Notes under the pieces: model-generated
Told to the model about the DNA's origin: nothing
The model's input: the letters and a program-made list of their open reading frames with translations, nothing else
The model's database searches: none
Shown: positions 35,345 through 53,700 of the stretch, one piece after another
How positions within the stretch are numbered: the stretch's first letter is position 1
Layout: every line of letters starts with the position of its first letter
Position numbers and translations under genes: made by a program
NCBI GenBank assembly: GCA_026122225.1
Contig: JANEZZ010001677.1
Coordinates: 124,001-188,000, forward strand
Length of the DNA stretch: 64,000 nucleotides
From: Heloderma charlesbogerti
Taxonomy: Eukaryota; Chordata; Lepidosauria; Squamata; Helodermatidae
Direction: 5' to 3'

Positions 35345-35830
35345 CTTGCAGAACGTAGAGTTTAGAACCGCCTTTCCCAACCTGGTAGCCTCTGGGTGTG
35401 CTGCACTGCAAGTCCCATCGTTCCATGCAGCATGGCCACCGAGACACATGCCACCTCCCACACTCAAGGGATTTCATTTCTAGAGATCAGGAGTAGGTGG
35501 CCAAAACTGGATGAAAGTGAGCGTATGTGTGGACATCCTAGCAACATTTCCAAAATAACAACCCCAATTTTAGCCCCCAAAGGTGGAATCCAGGGTTGAG
35601 CAGGGACAGATCCCAGAAAACAGGGGCCAGTGTGAGATTGGGAAAGGGGTACTAGGGGGATATAGGATACTGTATTCATACTTCCCCCCTCCCCCCCAAA
35701 AAAGTTAAATTAAAGTGTGACCCTGCAGTAGCAATGAAAAATGTAGAATTTTGGCCCAGTTGGTTGTTTCCAGAACATGCGATATCACTGGAAGGGCCAC
35801 GCTGAGGAAGGCCGCATCCATCTCTGGTGT

Positions 35831-42402
<6,572 letters not shown>

Positions 42403-42460
42403 GGTTGGTCGCCTTGGGATCCTCAACAGGACTAGCCTCTCTCCATGTGGGCCAGGCCCC

Positions 42461-42467
42461 CTTTATA
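42461..42467 (-). promoter_or_regulatory. ADMP: ADMP TATA box
   Basis: TATAAAG on minus, about 60 bases upstream of the ADMP ATG, in an otherwise GC-rich stretch. A TATA promoter fits a tightly regulated embryonic gene. The leader would be only about 30 bases. Confidence 0.6.
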
Positions 42468-43393
42468 CCCAAGAGCGCTCCCCACTCTTGGTTACACAAG
42501 AGGGCATCCAGCCCCAGATGCTAATGAACCGTCAGGAAGGGCCAAGAGAGTTAATGGCCGTGCTAACAAGGTGCAAACGCCCAGTACACAAGCTTTGTGG
42601 GGCGGGGGGGTGTGGGGTGGATTTGCCCCCCCTCTCCTCCGCCAGCCATCTCTTCCAGAAAGGGTGGGGAGGGGGTGAACCTGGGGTTGGCAGGAAGGCA
42701 GGTGTCCCCAAAGTGGATTTGGCGGGGCCTCTTGGCCCCCCCCAGAAGCGTTTGCTCTCCCTGGGGGGCTAACAGGCCCCTAATGGGGAAAGCAGGGGGC
42801 CATTTGCAGGCAAGAATTAAAGTGCTGTTTTGGCTAAGGAGCCCGACCCCAAGGGGGAGGAAGGGATGCCCAGAGGCAGAAAGAAGTCAACAATCCCCAA
42901 AAGCTGGGGTTCGAAACTGGGTGTGCCGCAAGCAGGCATCCCCCCCACCCCGCTCCAAGTCTGAACATGAAAGAAAGGACGTGTGTATTAAGCCCCCCAG
43001 TCCCCACTGCCCAAACCCCAGCCTCGCCACTATGACTGCACTGCAAGAACACGGCGAGGTGCCCTCTGCCGAGTCAGAATGTGGTTCATTTAGCCCAGTA
43101 CAGCCTGCAGTGGCTGATTTCTGCTGTGCGTCTTCCCTCGCCTAGCCTGCGTTGCACCCAGGGTCTCTTGCAGGCAGAGGAGGTGCTGTGCCCCTGAGCA
43201 ATGGCCCTGCGCCTAAAATGAAAGCAAGATCCCCGTCTCCACCGAACAAGTGGCTTCTTTAAACAGGTGCGCAGGACACCGCCTTGCATGAAGTCCGAGC
43301 AACTGTCCATCTAGGTCAGGACTGTCTACACCAGCCGTCCCCAACTGGAAGTCCTCCAGATGTTTTGGACTGCAAGTGGCGAGAGTGTATTAT

Positions 43394-43632
43394 TCGTAGT
43401 GGCAAGAGCGTTGGACCAGGAGCTGGGAGAGCCGGGTTCTAGTCCCCACTGGGCCGTGGAAGCTCACTGGGTGACTTTGGGCCAGTCACAGACTCTCAGC
43501 CCAGCCCACCTCGCAGGGTTGTTGTTGTGAGGATAAAACGGAGAAGAGGGGGATCATGTAAGCCGCCTTGGGTTCCCCGCGAGAGGAAAAAAGGCGGGGC
43601 AGAAATGCAATAAATAAAATAAATAAAATAAA
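43394..43632 (+). mobile_element. Sauria-type SINE
   Basis: Same family as 7851-8100: GGAGCTGGGAGAGCCGGGTT, TAGTCCCCACTGGGCCGTGG, CAGGGTTGTTGTTGTGAGGA and the tail AAAAAAGGCGGGGCAGAAAT followed by (AATAA)n. It appears inserted into a fold-back repeat whose halves lie at 43330-43395 and 43635-43725. Confidence 0.85.
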
Positions 43633-43759
43633 TTGCATCTCCCATCAGCCTCAGCCAGCATGGCCAATGGTCAGGAATGCTGGGACTTGTAGTCCAGAAC
43701 TGGAGGGCACCAGGTGGGGGAAAGCTAGGCCACACCGATGGGCAGCAGCTGTGCAAGGG

Positions 43760-44110
43760 TTCAGACACAGGTCCGACCCTTTCCCAGCATAACCTGGAGA
43801 CGTCGGGGATTGAACCTGGGACCTCCCATGGGCAAAGCAGGGGCTCCACCACTATGGCCCTTTTCTTAAAATGAAATAAGATTCTAGTCCTCATTGGTCT
43901 GAATAAAGGCCTGATTTCAGAAGGGACATAAGCAGTTGCAGTATGCATTATACAGAGTCAGACCCTTGGCCCACCAAGGTTAGACTTCTCTACACTAGCA
44001 GCAGCAGCTCTCCAGGGCTTCAGGCAGGAGCTTACTCTGGCCGCTCTGCCAGGATCAAACCTAGGACCTTCTGGGTGCAAAATGTGCACATCACCATTGA
44101 GTGATGGCCT
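43760..44110 (-). mobile_element. tRNA-derived SINE fragments
   Basis: Reversed copies: GGGGATTGAACCTGGGACCT and AAAGCAGGGGCTCCACCACT (43785-43860), then TACAGAGTCAGACCCTTGG with GCTCTCCAGGGCTTCAGGCA (43950-44090). These are the reverse of the family whose 3' end is seen on plus at 55990-56158. Confidence 0.6.
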
Positions 44111-44385
44111 TTCCCTCCAATATTTCACAAACAGGAACACCCGTGTGTGGGCATGTGTGTGCGTGTGATTATACATGCATCTCTTCTCACACTACGGATC
44201 CCGGACACATCCCTCCAGCCCTTCGTACGTATTGGTGAACCTTCTTCTCGGCCTTCATCTTCAAAACCAGATACCGTGGTTTAATGCTTTCATATTTTAT
44301 ATCGTTTTATCCTGCGCTTTGGGGTTTTAATTTTTGTGAACTGCCCAGACTTCGTCTATCAGGCAGTATAGAAATGAAATTGAAT

Positions 44386-44455
44386 GAATGGATGGATGGA
44401 TGGATGGATGGATGGATGGATGGATGGATGGGATGGATGGATGGATGGATGGATG
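44386..44455. repeat. (GGAT)n microsatellite
   Basis: About 17 tandem GGAT/ATGG units, joined to the AACTGCCCAGACTTCGTC tail of an interspersed repeat at 44330-44385. Confidence 0.95.
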
Positions 44456-45599
44456 TTGCACAGCCAGCCCTGTGCAAAGTTGTGGGTATCTTGTCTCCTC
44501 ACCTCCATGGCTAACAGCAGCTTTTCGGGTAGGGGGAGAGAGAATCAAAACTGGGGGATATGCACAGGAGGAAAGAGTTCGCCCCCTCTGTCTACTCTGT
44601 GGCCATGATCCAATGTTTTCTCCATATCCCTGCCCAACACAACTCACAGCCACAAAACTCCAACATGTGGTTTGGCCCTGGAGCAAAGGCGGGGTTGTTA
44701 CTTCAACCCATGTCCTTCTTTTGGGGTGTTTAGTTTCACAACAGACCCTATGGTGCTAGGGACAGAAAAACTGCAATTCAAACACACTCAAAAGCATTGG
44801 CTTCCCTTGGCCGGTGTTTCTTGGCTGGTGGAGGCAAGGAGGAGAGAGTGGTCTCTCAATCAAGGAGAATATTTTCACACACAAAACAAAGGCGGCTGTG
44901 TTTGGGCCATCAGCACAATGCCAAAATCCTTATTAATGTAATACTTTGTTAGGCCAACTCAATAGCCACACACACACACACACTGTGCAAGCTTCTGAGA
45001 TTCTTGCCCCAGCCCCTGAGCCAACCTGCTCCTTGTAGCATGTTCCCCAGTGAAGAGACCTGGAGATCTCCAAAGCTTGCACATTTTTGTGATCTTTGGG
45101 CAGTAGAGGCATTTTCACGGAAGCACCCTGTAAATCCTCCCAAGAGGGCGAATAGGGAGGGGCAGCAATTTACTGCACAAATAAGGAAAACTGAACCTAT
45201 GATCCCCAGGTGTCGGACTCACTGCTCATTTGTTGCTGCTGTTGCTCAGTCGGTCAGCCCTACACCACGTAATTGTAGTCTCAGACCTCAGCACCCCTCC
45301 CATTTCAACCTTTTCCTTGCCCCAAGCAGGAAAACGTGGGGCATCTAGGATGAGGCTGAAACACAGACAACAGCGCCTCAAAAGACACAGTTGGCGTCCT
45401 TTTATGACATATTGATGAATCTGGACTCCGTGGGAATATTCCCATTTTGCTCACACCTTTCTAAAAGGGTTGAACCCTGAAAGCCCTACGGTGCTACCAT
45501 GTACATGGGACCTGCTCTCAGGTGAGGGTGTATAGGGTCGCAGTACAAGTATCTCTATTTTGCAACGTTGCTGTAAGGCCAAACCGAGGATACTTATTT

Positions 45600-46197
45600 T
45601 GTTGTTGCTGTTCAGTCGTTCAGTCGTGTCCGGCTCTTTCTTCGTGACCCCGTGGACCAGAGCACGCCAGGCCTTCCTGTCCTGCGCTCTCTCCCGGAGC
45701 GTGCTCAAGTCCATATTCATTGCGTCGGTGATGCTATCCAGCCATCTCATCCTCTGCCGTCCCCTTCTCCTTTTGCCATCAGTCTTTCCCAGCATCAGGG
45801 TCTTTTCCAGAGAGTTTTCTCTTCGCATTAGGTGGCCAAAATAGTGGAGCTTCAGCTTCAGTATCTGTCCTTCCAATGAGCACTCAGGGTTGATTTCCTT
45901 TAGGATTGACTGATTTGACCTCCTTGCAGTCCAGGGGACTCATAAGAGTCTTCTCCAGCACCACAGTTCGAAAGCATCAATTCTTCGGCGCTCAGCCTTC
46001 CTTATAGTCCAGCTCTCACAGCCATACGTTGCTACTGGGAAAACCATAGCTTTGATTAAGTGCTCAAGTTCATGTTCATTGTGTCGGTGATGCTATCCAG
46101 CCATCTCATCCTCTGCCGCCCCCTTCTCCTTTTGCTTTCGATCTTTCCCAGCGTCAGGGACTTCTCCAGCGAGTTTTCTCTTTGCATCAGGTGGCCA
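45600..46197 (-). mobile_element. BovB (RTE) LINE 3' region with internal duplication
   Basis: Longest BovB piece here. On minus it reads a C-terminal polymerase segment (RRRGRQRMRWLDSITDAMN, RKAWRALVHGVTK). Upstream BovB-like text follows (GGTTGATTTCCTTTAGGATT, CTCCAGCACCACAGTTCGAA). At about 46060 the order jumps back, repeating GTGCTCAAGTTCATGTTCAT to GGTGGCCAC, so 46060-46197 is a second, rearranged copy of 45700-45840. Not functional. Confidence 0.9.
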
Positions 46198-46573
46198 CTC
46201 TGCAATACGTCCATTTACTCTGCAGTGGCCTCAACCTGATCTAAAAGTGTGTGTTTGACCTCTGGTTCAACACATGCTAGAGAAAACAACAGTGCAGTGG
46301 CTTTGCGACTGTCCTGAAATCAGCAGTTCAAAATACCCGTCAAAGATGCCTTGCGGGACATGGCAGGCTGTGCGACGTGACAGTGCACCATTACCCACAC
46401 ATGCGCATTCATGCATGCTAGGGATGAGGCCCGTCCTCTCCCCACTCAGGGGTTTTACTTCGAAAGGGCCGGGTCAAGGAGCTCAAGGATGAGGCTGGTG
46501 CTAGCTTCTTTCGCGGACAAGTTTTTTTTTATGAAAGCAAAAGGAAGAAAAAAGCATCGCAACCCTGAAGAAC

Positions 46574-47110
46574 CATAGAATCACATAGTTGGAGGGGGTC
46601 TTGGAGGGCATCTAGTCCAACCCCTTGCTTGATGAAGGAAATCTAGAGCTAGTGCAACTCTCTTCTCTAACTTTAAGCCTGTTAGATCAACTCCTGCCCC
46701 CTGGGACAGCAGGCAACACCTTTGCACTCTTCTGTGTGACAACCTTTCTGGGATTTGAGAAGTCTAATCTTCCCCTCACCGCTCCTTCTCAAAGCTACAC
46801 TTATCCAGCATGTTCACCATTTCATCATAGGGCTCCATTCTCATACACCTGACCATCTCTGTGAGTCTCCTCTGAAGAGGTTTTAATGTGTCTGAACCCT
46901 TCTTAAAATGCAGGGAACTGGACATAGTACTCTCCAGATGAAGTCTGACTAGTGCAGACTATCACTCCCCATGACTTGGAAATGTTGGTTCTGCTACGAA
47001 TGCAGCCTAAAATCACATTCGCCTTTTTTGCAGTAACATCACATTCTGGGCTTGTTTTCCATAACCTTCTCCGCCCCCTTCTGGTCCCATTTTAATTTGA
47101 TCTTTCTTAA
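46574..47110 (-). mobile_element. Decayed CR1 LINE 3' region
   Basis: CATAGAATCACATAGTTGGA, GGGCATCTAGTCCAACCCC, CTCTGAAGAGGTTTTAATG, CTTCTTAAAATGCAGGGAAC and GCAGCCTAAAATCACATTCG follow the same order as the CR1 at 13975-14690 but are more diverged, with no long open frame. Confidence 0.8.
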
Positions 47111-47734
47111 AGTGTGTCCAGTTGTGAGCAGAGGGCTCAGTGGGCCGCAGTTGGATGAAGCGTACCCTGCTCTTCAGACAAGTCTTCTCGGAAAAGTCAT
47201 GGAAAGTACCACATCATTGTATTGCAGAAAGGTGTCTGGACGGTAAAAAAAACCCCTCCCCTGCTTCAGGAATCCCATCCCTTTCACTGTGGACATGAGG
47301 AAGCTGGCTGTAGTGCCAGAAAGAGCACTCTGTACATGATTGGGTGGAATCCCTATAGCAGGGGGTGGGGGGTTAGTTACTGGCTATAAGAACTTTACGG
47401 TGCAATCCTACGCTAGTTTAGACAGAAAAAGTCCTACAACTCCCAGAATTCCCCAGCTATTGGGGGTGCTAGGTGTTGTAGTCTAACCTATCTGGAATGC
47501 ACTAGTCGGGGAAGTCTGATCTATTTCCAACAAGTCTGGATCCAGCCTGAAGGGTCATTCCTCTGGGATCTTTGCAACGTCAGCGGAGGACTCTGATGTC
47601 TGAAGCACACGGCTCTTTCCTTCAAAATAATTTTTTATTTACACATCAGCCACCTCTCGTACACATATCGTACGCTCCGCCAGGAGAGGAGACGGTGGCG
47701 AACAGAACATCCCGCCCACACGGCACCACCTCCG

Positions 47735-47740
47735 TTTATT
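47735..47740 (-). terminator. PNHD: Pinhead-like gene polyadenylation signal (candidate)
   Basis: AATAAA on minus about 50 bases after the stop codon at 47789-47787; a second one is at 47634-47639. Either would give a short 3'UTR. Confidence 0.5.
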
Positions 47741-47786
47741 TCACACCACCCGTACATGTTATCGGAGGCGTCATTTCCTAATCCTC

Positions 47787-50700
47787 TCAGGCCCCACACT
47801 TGCAAGTCTGGATGGCGAAGACGGTGCGCAGCTCCCCGGTCCGGATGTGGAAAATGTGGGTCTCGTACTGGTGGGGGGTGCAGCGGCCGGAGACGCCTTC
47901 GGCCCAAATGGGACACTTGTCTTGGGTCTGCTGGTCCCTGCATGGGAAAAAGCGGAAGCAGGAAGCGTTGGCCTAGGTCTCCTGCAGCTATTTGCTCTGT
48001 GTCACTCTTAACGGATTTTCCGAGGTAAGAAAAAAGACAGAAGAAGCAATGGGAAAACACAGGAGGGCTACGAGTTGAAGACAACAACATCAATGCACAA
48101 TACAATCCGGGTGTATCTCTCCCTCTCTAGCACGGCAACTTACCTGTTAAAGCAAGTCCTTTTACAGAACTATAACATTTTGTTATCCTTTCCAGCCTGC
48201 CTTTCTGCTCTAAAAATATAGCACTCTTGGTAAATGATGATGAATGATGATGAGAAGAAGAGGAGGCGGAGGAGGTGATGGAGGGGTCCAAAGGTGTGAC
48301 ACGACACGTACCTCACTGATAAGGAGTGAGCACAAAGGGATGGGAGATCCAGGCATCGGCGTAGCCAGACAGAACAGGCGTAATAATAAAAGGAGGCCAA
48401 ATCAGTCAATCCTAAAAGAAATCAACCCTGAGTGCTCATTGGAAGGACAGATACTGAAGCTGAAGCTGAAATATTTTGGCCACCGAATGCGAAGAGAAAA
48501 CTCCTGGAAAAGACCCTGATGCTGGGAAAGACTGAAGGCAAAAGGAGAAGGGGGCGGCAGAGGATGAGATGGCTGGACAGCATCACCGATGCAATGGATA
48601 TGGACTTGAGCACGCTCCGGGAGAGAGCGCAGGACAGGAAGGCCTGGCGTGCTCTGGTCCATGGGGTCACGAAGAGTCGGACCCGACTGAACGACTGAAC
48701 AACAACGACCTTTCAGCCTTACCAACCCGGTTGCCCTATAGAACTGTTGGGCTACGATTCCCAGCATCCCTCGGCCAGCTCTGCTGGGAGTTGTGCTGGA
48801 GAAGGCCGACTTCTTTGATTATTATATTTCTTTCCCATACAAGCGCCTTCGCAAGACAAACACACTACCGAGCTAAAAAACAAATAAAACCTTACGCTAC
48901 CCCGCCCCGCGTGTGTGGTCAATGTCTCACTTCACACTTCATGCCCTGCAGAAATGTCACAGGTCTTTGAGGCCCCCATCCGCCCGTCTGTCACTGGGAA
49001 GGCAATCCACAGGCAAGAAGCATCGGCTCCCACTCAAGGGGGAAAGCCAAAGGAACAGTGGGGCCTCCTCTTGGGCTGGCCGCAGCACCCACCTGCGCTG
49101 TTGGGCATGCATGCACGTCCGTGGCTCTGCTCAGGGACACACTTGGCCGATGCACATTTAGAACTGGATTTGACCGGCGGCACGTGGCGTGCGCTTTGCA
49201 GCTAGCGCCTGTGCACATCTGTGTGCGCGCGTGTGTGCAGAGTCTCTTTAAACAGCTGTGCTTACCTCAGCAGGCAGCGATTTCCAGAGACACACTGCCC
49301 AAAGCACCTTCCGACATCGATTTCCTGAAAGATTTACAAAACAAAGAGCAGGGCAGTTCACTTGGCTGCCTCCCACTGACTTGGCAGGATGGGCAGAGGT
49401 TCAGGGGCAACCCTTCCTGGGAGCCAGCAAGGGCTGTGAGTTCTCCCGCCACCTCTTTGCCCCACCTTCTGCATCCCAAGCATGAAGGGTGTAAACAGCT
49501 GTGCACAATGGGGGGATGGAGGCCCATTGACCAAACCCATTTTCAGAACAATTTTTTTGCCATATTCCAGAGGGATTGTGGCATTTGGCCTGTTGCGGTG
49601 AAAAGAAAAGAAAAGAAAAGAAAAGAAAAAAGAGAAGAGAAGAGAAGAGAAGAGAAAAGAAAAGGCAAAGCGTTATTTTGTGGTCCCTTAGAAGACAGAC
49701 AAATTCACTGTGGAAGATTATTTACTGGGCCACACAAAACACACACACACATTCATACTCTGAAACACAAACAGTCCTTCGAACACACACGCAAAACACA
49801 CACACAGGACAAAAAGACACAGAGGTGAAAACACACACCCTCAAAATGCACAGTCACACAAAACACACACATTCATATTCTGAAAACACACACACACATT
49901 CATACTCTGACACACAAACAGTCCTTCGAACACACACGCAAAACACACACACAGGACAAAAAGACACAGAGGTTAAAACACACACTCTCCAAATGCACAG
50001 TCACACAAAACACACACATTCATATTCTGAAAACACACACACACATTCATACTCTGAAAAACAAACAGTCCTTCGAACACACACGCAAAACACACACACA
50101 GGACAAAAAGAGACAGAGGTTAAAACACACACTCTCCAAATGCACAGTCACACAAAACACACACATTCATACTCTGAAAAACAGTCATTAGAACACACAC
50201 GCAAAACACACACACAGGACAAAAAGACACAGAGATTAAAACACACACTCTCAAAATGCACAGTCACACAAAACACACACATTCATATTCTGAAAACACA
50301 CACACACATTCATACTCTGAAACACAAACAGTCCTTCGAACACACACGCAAAACACACACACAGGACAAAAAGACACAGAGGTTAAAACACACACTCTCC
50401 AAATGCACAGTCACACAAAACACACACATTCATATTCTGAAAACACACACACACATTCATACTCTGAAAAACAAACAGTCCTTCGAACACACACGCAAAA
50501 CACACACACAGGACAAAAAGACACAGAGGTTAAAACACACACTCTCCAAATGCACAGTCACACAAAACACACACATTCATACTCTGAAAAACAGTCCTTC
50601 GAACACACACGCAAAACACACACACAGGACAAAAAGACACAGAGGTTAAAACACACACTCTCCAAATGCACAGTCACACAAAACACACACATTCATACTC

Positions 50701-53700
50701 TGAAAAACAAACAGTCCTTCGAACACACACGCAAAACACACACACAGGACAAAAAGACACAGAGGTTAAAACACACACTCTCCAAATGCACAGTCACACA
50801 AAACACACACATTCATACTCTGAAAAACAAACAGTCCTTCGAACACACACGCAAAACACACACACAGGACAAAAAGACACAGAGGTTAAAACACACACTC
50901 TCCAAATGCACAGTCACACAAAACACACACATTCATACTCTGAAAAACAAACAGTCCTTCGAACACACACGCAAAACACACACACAGGACAAAAACACAC
51001 AGAGGTTAAAACACACACCCTCAAAATGCACAGTCACACAAAACACACACATTCATATTCTGAAAACACACACACACATTCATACTCTGAAACACAAACA
51101 GTCCTTCGAACACACACGCAAAACACACACACAGGACAAAAAGACACAGAGGTTAAAACACACACCCTCAAAATGCACAGTCACACAAAACACACACATT
51201 CATATTCTGAAAACACACAAACACATTCATACTCTGAAACACAAACAGTCCTTCGAACACACACGCAAAACACACACACAGGACAAAAAGACACAGATGT
51301 TAAAACACACACTCTCCAAATGCACAGTCACACAAAACACACACATTCATATTCTGAAAACACACACACACATTCATACTCTGAAACACAAACAGTCCTT
51401 CGAACACACACGCAAAACACACACACAGGACAAAAAGACACAGAGGTTAAAACACACACTCTCCAAATGCACAGTCACACAAAACACACACATTCATACT
51501 CTGAAAAACAGTCCTTCGAACACACACGCAAAACACACACACAGGACAAAAAGACACAGAGGTTAAAACACACACTCTCCAAATGCACAGTCACACAAAA
51601 CACACACATTCATACTCTGAAAACACACACACACATTCATACTCTGACACACAAACAGTCCTTCGGACACACACGCAAAACACACACACAGGACAAAAAG
51701 ACACAGAGGTGAAAACACACACTCTCCAAATGCACAGTCACACAAAACACACACATTCATATTCTGAAAACACACACACGCATTCATACTCTGAAAAACA
51801 GTCATTAGAACACACACACAAAACACACACACAGGACAAAAAGACACAGAGATTAAAACACTCACTCTCAAAATGCACAGTCACACAAAACACACACATT
51901 CATATTCTGAAAACACACACACACATTCATACTCTGAAAAACAGTCCTTCGAACACACACGCAAAACACACACACAGGACAAAAAGACACAGAGGTTAAA
52001 ACACACACTCTCCAAATGCACAGTCACACAAAACACACACATTCATATTCTGAAAACACACACACACATTCATACTCTGAAAAACAGTCCTTCGAACACA
52101 CACGCAAAACACACACACAGGACAAAAACACACAGAGGTTAAAACACACACCCTCAAAATGCACAGTCACACAAAACACACACATTCATATTCTGAAAAC
52201 ACACACACACATTCATACTCTGAAACACAAACAGTCCTTCGAACACACACGCAAAACACACACACAGGACAAAAAGACACAGAGGTTAAAACACACACCC
52301 TCAAAATGCACAGTCACACAAAACACACACATTCATATTCTGAAAACACACAAACACATTCATACTCTGAAACACAAACAGTCCTTCGAACACACACGCA
52401 AAACACACACACAGGACAAAAAGACACAGATGTTAAAACACACACTCTCCAAATGCACAGTCACACAAAACACACACATTCATATTCTGAAAACACACAC
52501 ACACATTCATACTCTGAAACACAAACAGTCCTTCGAACACACACGCAAAACACACACACAGGACAAAAAGACACAGAGGTTAAAACACACACTCTCCAAA
52601 TGCACAGTCACACAAAACACACACATTCATACTCTGAAAAACAGTCCTTCGAACACACACGCAAAACACACACACAGGACAAAAAGACACAGAGGTTAAA
52701 ACACACACTCTCCAAATGCACAGTCACACAAAACACACACATTCATACTCTGAAAACACACACACACATTCATACTCTGACACACAAACAGTCCTTCGGA
52801 CACACACGCAAAACACACACACAGGACAAAAAGACACAGAGGTGAAAACACACACTCTCCAAATGCACAGTCACACAAAACACACACATTCATATTCTGA
52901 AAACACACACACACATTCATACTCTGAAACACAAACAGTCCTTCGAACACACACGCAAAACACACACACAGGACAAAAAGACACAGAGGTTAAAACACAC
53001 ACTCTCAAAATGCACAGTCACACAAAACACACACATTCATATTCTGAAAACACACACACACATTCATACTCTGACACACAAACAGTCCTTCGAACACACA
53101 CGCAAAACACACACACAGGACAAAAAGACACAGAGGTTAAAACACACACTCTCAAAATGCACAGTCACACAAAACACACACATTCATATTCTGAAAACAC
53201 ACACACACATTCATACTCTGAAAAACAAACAGTCCTTCGAACACACATGCAAAACACACACACAGGACAAAAAGACACAGAAGTTAAAACACACATTCTC
53301 AAAATGCACAGTCACACAAAACACACACATTCATACTCTGAAAACACACACACACATTCATACTCTGAAACACAAACAGTCCTTCGAACACACACGCAAA
53401 ACACACACACAGGACAAAAAGACACAGAGGTTATAACACACACTCTCCAAATGCACAGTCACACAAAACACACACATTCATACTCTGAAACACAAACAGT
53501 CCTTCGAACACACACGCAAAACACACACACAGGACAAAAAGACACAGAGGTTAAAACACACACTCTCCAAATGCACAGTCACACAAAACACACACATTCA
53601 TACTCTGAAACACAAACAGTCCTTCGAACACACACGCAAAACACACACACAGGACAAAAAGACACAGAGGTTAAAACACACACTCTCCAAATGCACAGTC

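Larger units (their letters stand above)
42470..47630. other. ADMP-Pinhead intergenic region
   Basis: About 5.2 kb separates the ADMP promoter from the Pinhead-like 3' end. Most is repeat: Sauria SINE (43394-43632), tRNA-like SINE pieces (43760-44110), (GGAT)n (44386-44455), BovB (45600-46197) and decayed CR1 (46574-47110). The non-repeat part nearest ADMP (42470-43320) holds no exon I can support and would be the place for proximal enhancers. Confidence 0.55.

Noticed and set aside
47635..48105. Arg/His/Pro-rich 156-codon frame on minus
   Set aside because: Overlaps the last Pinhead-like exon in the wrong frame. The other frame keeps the cysteines (DKCPIW, GRCTP, TCKCG) and fits upstream phase.
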